Below, in pieces: positions 62,935 through 64,000 of a stretch of 64,000 bases of DNA. Location of the stretch: assembly GCF_035974275.1 (NCBI RefSeq), contig NZ_CP142422.1, positions 3,906,001-3,970,000 of the forward strand, read 5' to 3'. A program made the position numbers and the translations under genes. Each line of letters begins with the position of its first letter. The stretch's first letter is position 1. This DNA is from Chryseobacterium sp. MYb264 (GTDB lineage: Bacteria > Bacteroidota > Bacteroidia > Flavobacteriales > Weeksellaceae). A model generated the notes under the pieces. It ran no database searches. It was not told the origin of the DNA and saw only the letters and a program-made list of their open reading frames with translations.

Positions 62935-62947
62935 TGATGTAGTTTGG

Positions 62948-63019
62948 TAGCCTATAGGAGAATCGAACTCCTGTTGCAAGGATGAAAACCTTGAGTCCTG
63001 ACCACTAGACGAATAGGCC
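62948..63019 (-). tRNA. tRNA-Glu (UUC), second isotype copy
   Basis: 72 bases, GGCCTATTCG ... CAAGG-TTTTCAT-CCTTG (anticodon TTC) ... GAGTTCGATTCTC ... ATAGGCTA. Differs from the pair at 55.7 kb in all stems yet reads the same codons. Confidence 0.95.
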
Positions 63020-63033
63020 AAATTTTGAGGTTG

Positions 63034-63064
63034 CAAAAGTAAGGATTAACTTTTTAACATCAAA
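63034..63064 (-). promoter_or_regulatory. Promoter of tRNA-Glu
   Basis: Minus strand: TTTG (63064-63061), 19 bases, TACTTTTG (63041-63034). A full consensus Bacteroidetes promoter. Confidence 0.82.
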
Positions 63065-63078
63065 ATTATTTTTTAGGG

Positions 63079-64000
63079 TTATTTATAAACTTTCTGAATG
63101 ACAGTATTTTTAATTCCCTTAGCTTCTAAATCTTTTTGAGTTTTGACGGCATCTTCCAAAGTATACATCTTACCGTAGGTGTAATAGAAGACCCCGCTCT
63201 CTTTATTTCGGTCAACATCTTTAAGGGTCTGAATGATAAATGAATTGCCATTCAGCTTTTCACCGACGTATACTTCTATTGTATAATATCCTGAGTTCAG
63301 TCTCTGATTCGGCATAAACCCTACTGCATAGGCATTTTTAAAGCCTGCATCTTTAGCTGTTTTAATATTAATATCTTTTACGGAAGCCATATTGGTTACT
63401 CCGTAATAATATTTATACAGGCCATTCTCTTTGATGGGAAGAATATAGTTCAGTCCTTTAAGAGCAGGATCTCCGTCGTTATACTTGGTGGGAGCGCTCA
63501 TTAAAAGAATTCTGAAATCATTTTTTAAAGCAACCTCCGCCGGTTTTTCAGGTTCAGGCTTCTTCACGGCAACAGGGCCTCCTGATTTTCGGTCAATCGC
63601 TTTTTTATAATCAATAATAGCATCATAGATGCTTTCTGAAATTTCCTGTTGCCCTTTATCTGATGCCAGATAATGGCTCTCCTCGGGATGATTGATAAAT
63701 CCTGTTTCAATAAGTACAGAAGGCATCGCGTTCATACGAAGCACATGCAGGTTTTTCTGAAAAACTCCCCTGGAGAATCTTTTATCTTTATTTACAAAAT
63801 TATCTTCTACCAAACCTCCCAGCAATAAACTAGACTCCAGGTATTTACTTTGCTGAAGTTTCAGGGCAATTAATGATTCCGGAGAGCTTGCATCATAAGA
63901 ACCAAATGTCTGTTTATCTTTTTCATCCAGAAAGATCACATCATTTTCTCTTTTGGCCACTTCCAGATTGGTGTCATTCTGATCGGGTCCCTGAACATAG
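63079..64000 (-). CDS. N-acetylmuramoyl-L-alanine amidase (5' end outside window)
   Basis: Part of a zinc amidase of the Amidase_3 type that cuts the peptide side chain from peptidoglycan during cell separation. Seen are EVAKRENDVIFLDEKDKQTF, SLIALKLQQSKYLESSLLLG, the FQKNLHVLRMNAMPSVLIET segment and GFINHPEESHYLASDKGQQE, with the catalytic Glu in LIETGFINHPEE. After a linker (about residues 140-160) a C-terminal SPOR-like region follows (YYTIEVYVGEKLN, FIIQTLKDVDRN), as in septum-directed enzymes. The frame is open to base 64000, so the N-terminus and signal peptide lie beyond the window. Confidence 0.9.
   Translation of the reverse strand, partial: YVQGPDQNDTNLEVAKRENDVIFLDEKDKQTFGSYDASSPESLIALKLQQSKYLESSLLLGGLVEDNFVNKDKRFSRGVFQKNLHVLRMNAMPSVLIETGFINHPEESHYLASDKGQQEISESIYDAIIDYKKAIDRKSGGPVAVKKPEPEKPAEVALKNDFRILLMSAPTKYNDGDPALKGLNYILPIKENGLYKYYYGVTNMASVKDINIKTAKDAGFKNAYAVGFMPNQRLNSGYYTIEVYVGEKLNGNSFIIQTLKDVDRNKESGVFYYTYGKMYTLEDAVKTQKDLEAKGIKNTVIQKVYK

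Overview
The window looks like a Chryseobacterium-type genome (Flavobacteriia, Weeksellaceae). The evidence is low GC, bacillithiol synthesis (BshC), SusC/SusD pairs, type IX secretion (T9SS) sorting domains, LysM/PBP1 fusion proteins, and many promoters of the Bacteroidetes form TTTG-N19-TAnnTTTG. No database search was possible; names rest on recognised motifs and family knowledge.

Layout. 1-8.9 kb is housekeeping: bshC (5' end outside the window), two LysM proteins, fabD, a GYDIA-type GHMP kinase, pckA and aroQ. 9.2-13.9 kb holds a SAM-I-type riboswitch followed by a SusC/SusD nutrient receptor pair. 13.9-30.5 kb is a polymorphic toxin locus on the minus strand. An operon of a coiled-coil surface protein, a small T9SS-CTD protein, a very large SpvB/VCBS/Rhs protein (split by a G6 homopolymer) and an immunity candidate is followed by three displaced Rhs C-terminal cassettes. 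These carry a colicin E3-like RNase, a zincin and an EF-hand-like unknown. The cassettes are separated by three extra copies of the susD 3' end, so the array has grown by recombination between the rhs core and susD. 31-34.4 kb holds orphan immunity-like genes and a second coiled-coil surface protein.

34.9-43.7 kb is metal handling: a Fur-family regulator with a Zn/Cd-type P-ATPase and a 7-1-7 palindrome between them, two small CxGKCY membrane proteins, a YHS lipoprotein, SCO, an exported SOD, MbnP, MbnH and an outer-membrane protein. 44-52.4 kb is a cobalamin-riboswitch operon: a BtuB-like receptor cut by an IS copy, a BtuG-like propeller lipoprotein, a surface lipoprotein and a T9SS-sorted DUF5074-like protein. 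A near-identical IS copy (1467 versus 1468 bp) interrupts an rhs cassette at 17.3 kb. Both copies are flanked by the same 6-bp duplication, TAAGTA.

52.5-54.4 kb is an MFS exporter and FadR-type regulator with palindromic operators. 54.4-55.6 kb is non-coding and contains three 164-bp tandem repeats inside a pair of 130-bp direct repeats. Then come rpsT with two tRNA-Glu genes, a tyrosinase module (small protein, tyrosinase-HEAT, HEAT-SCO-membrane fusion), an orphan EndoU-like toxin with immunity candidate, a third tRNA-Glu, and an N-acetylmuramoyl-L-alanine amidase running off the window end.
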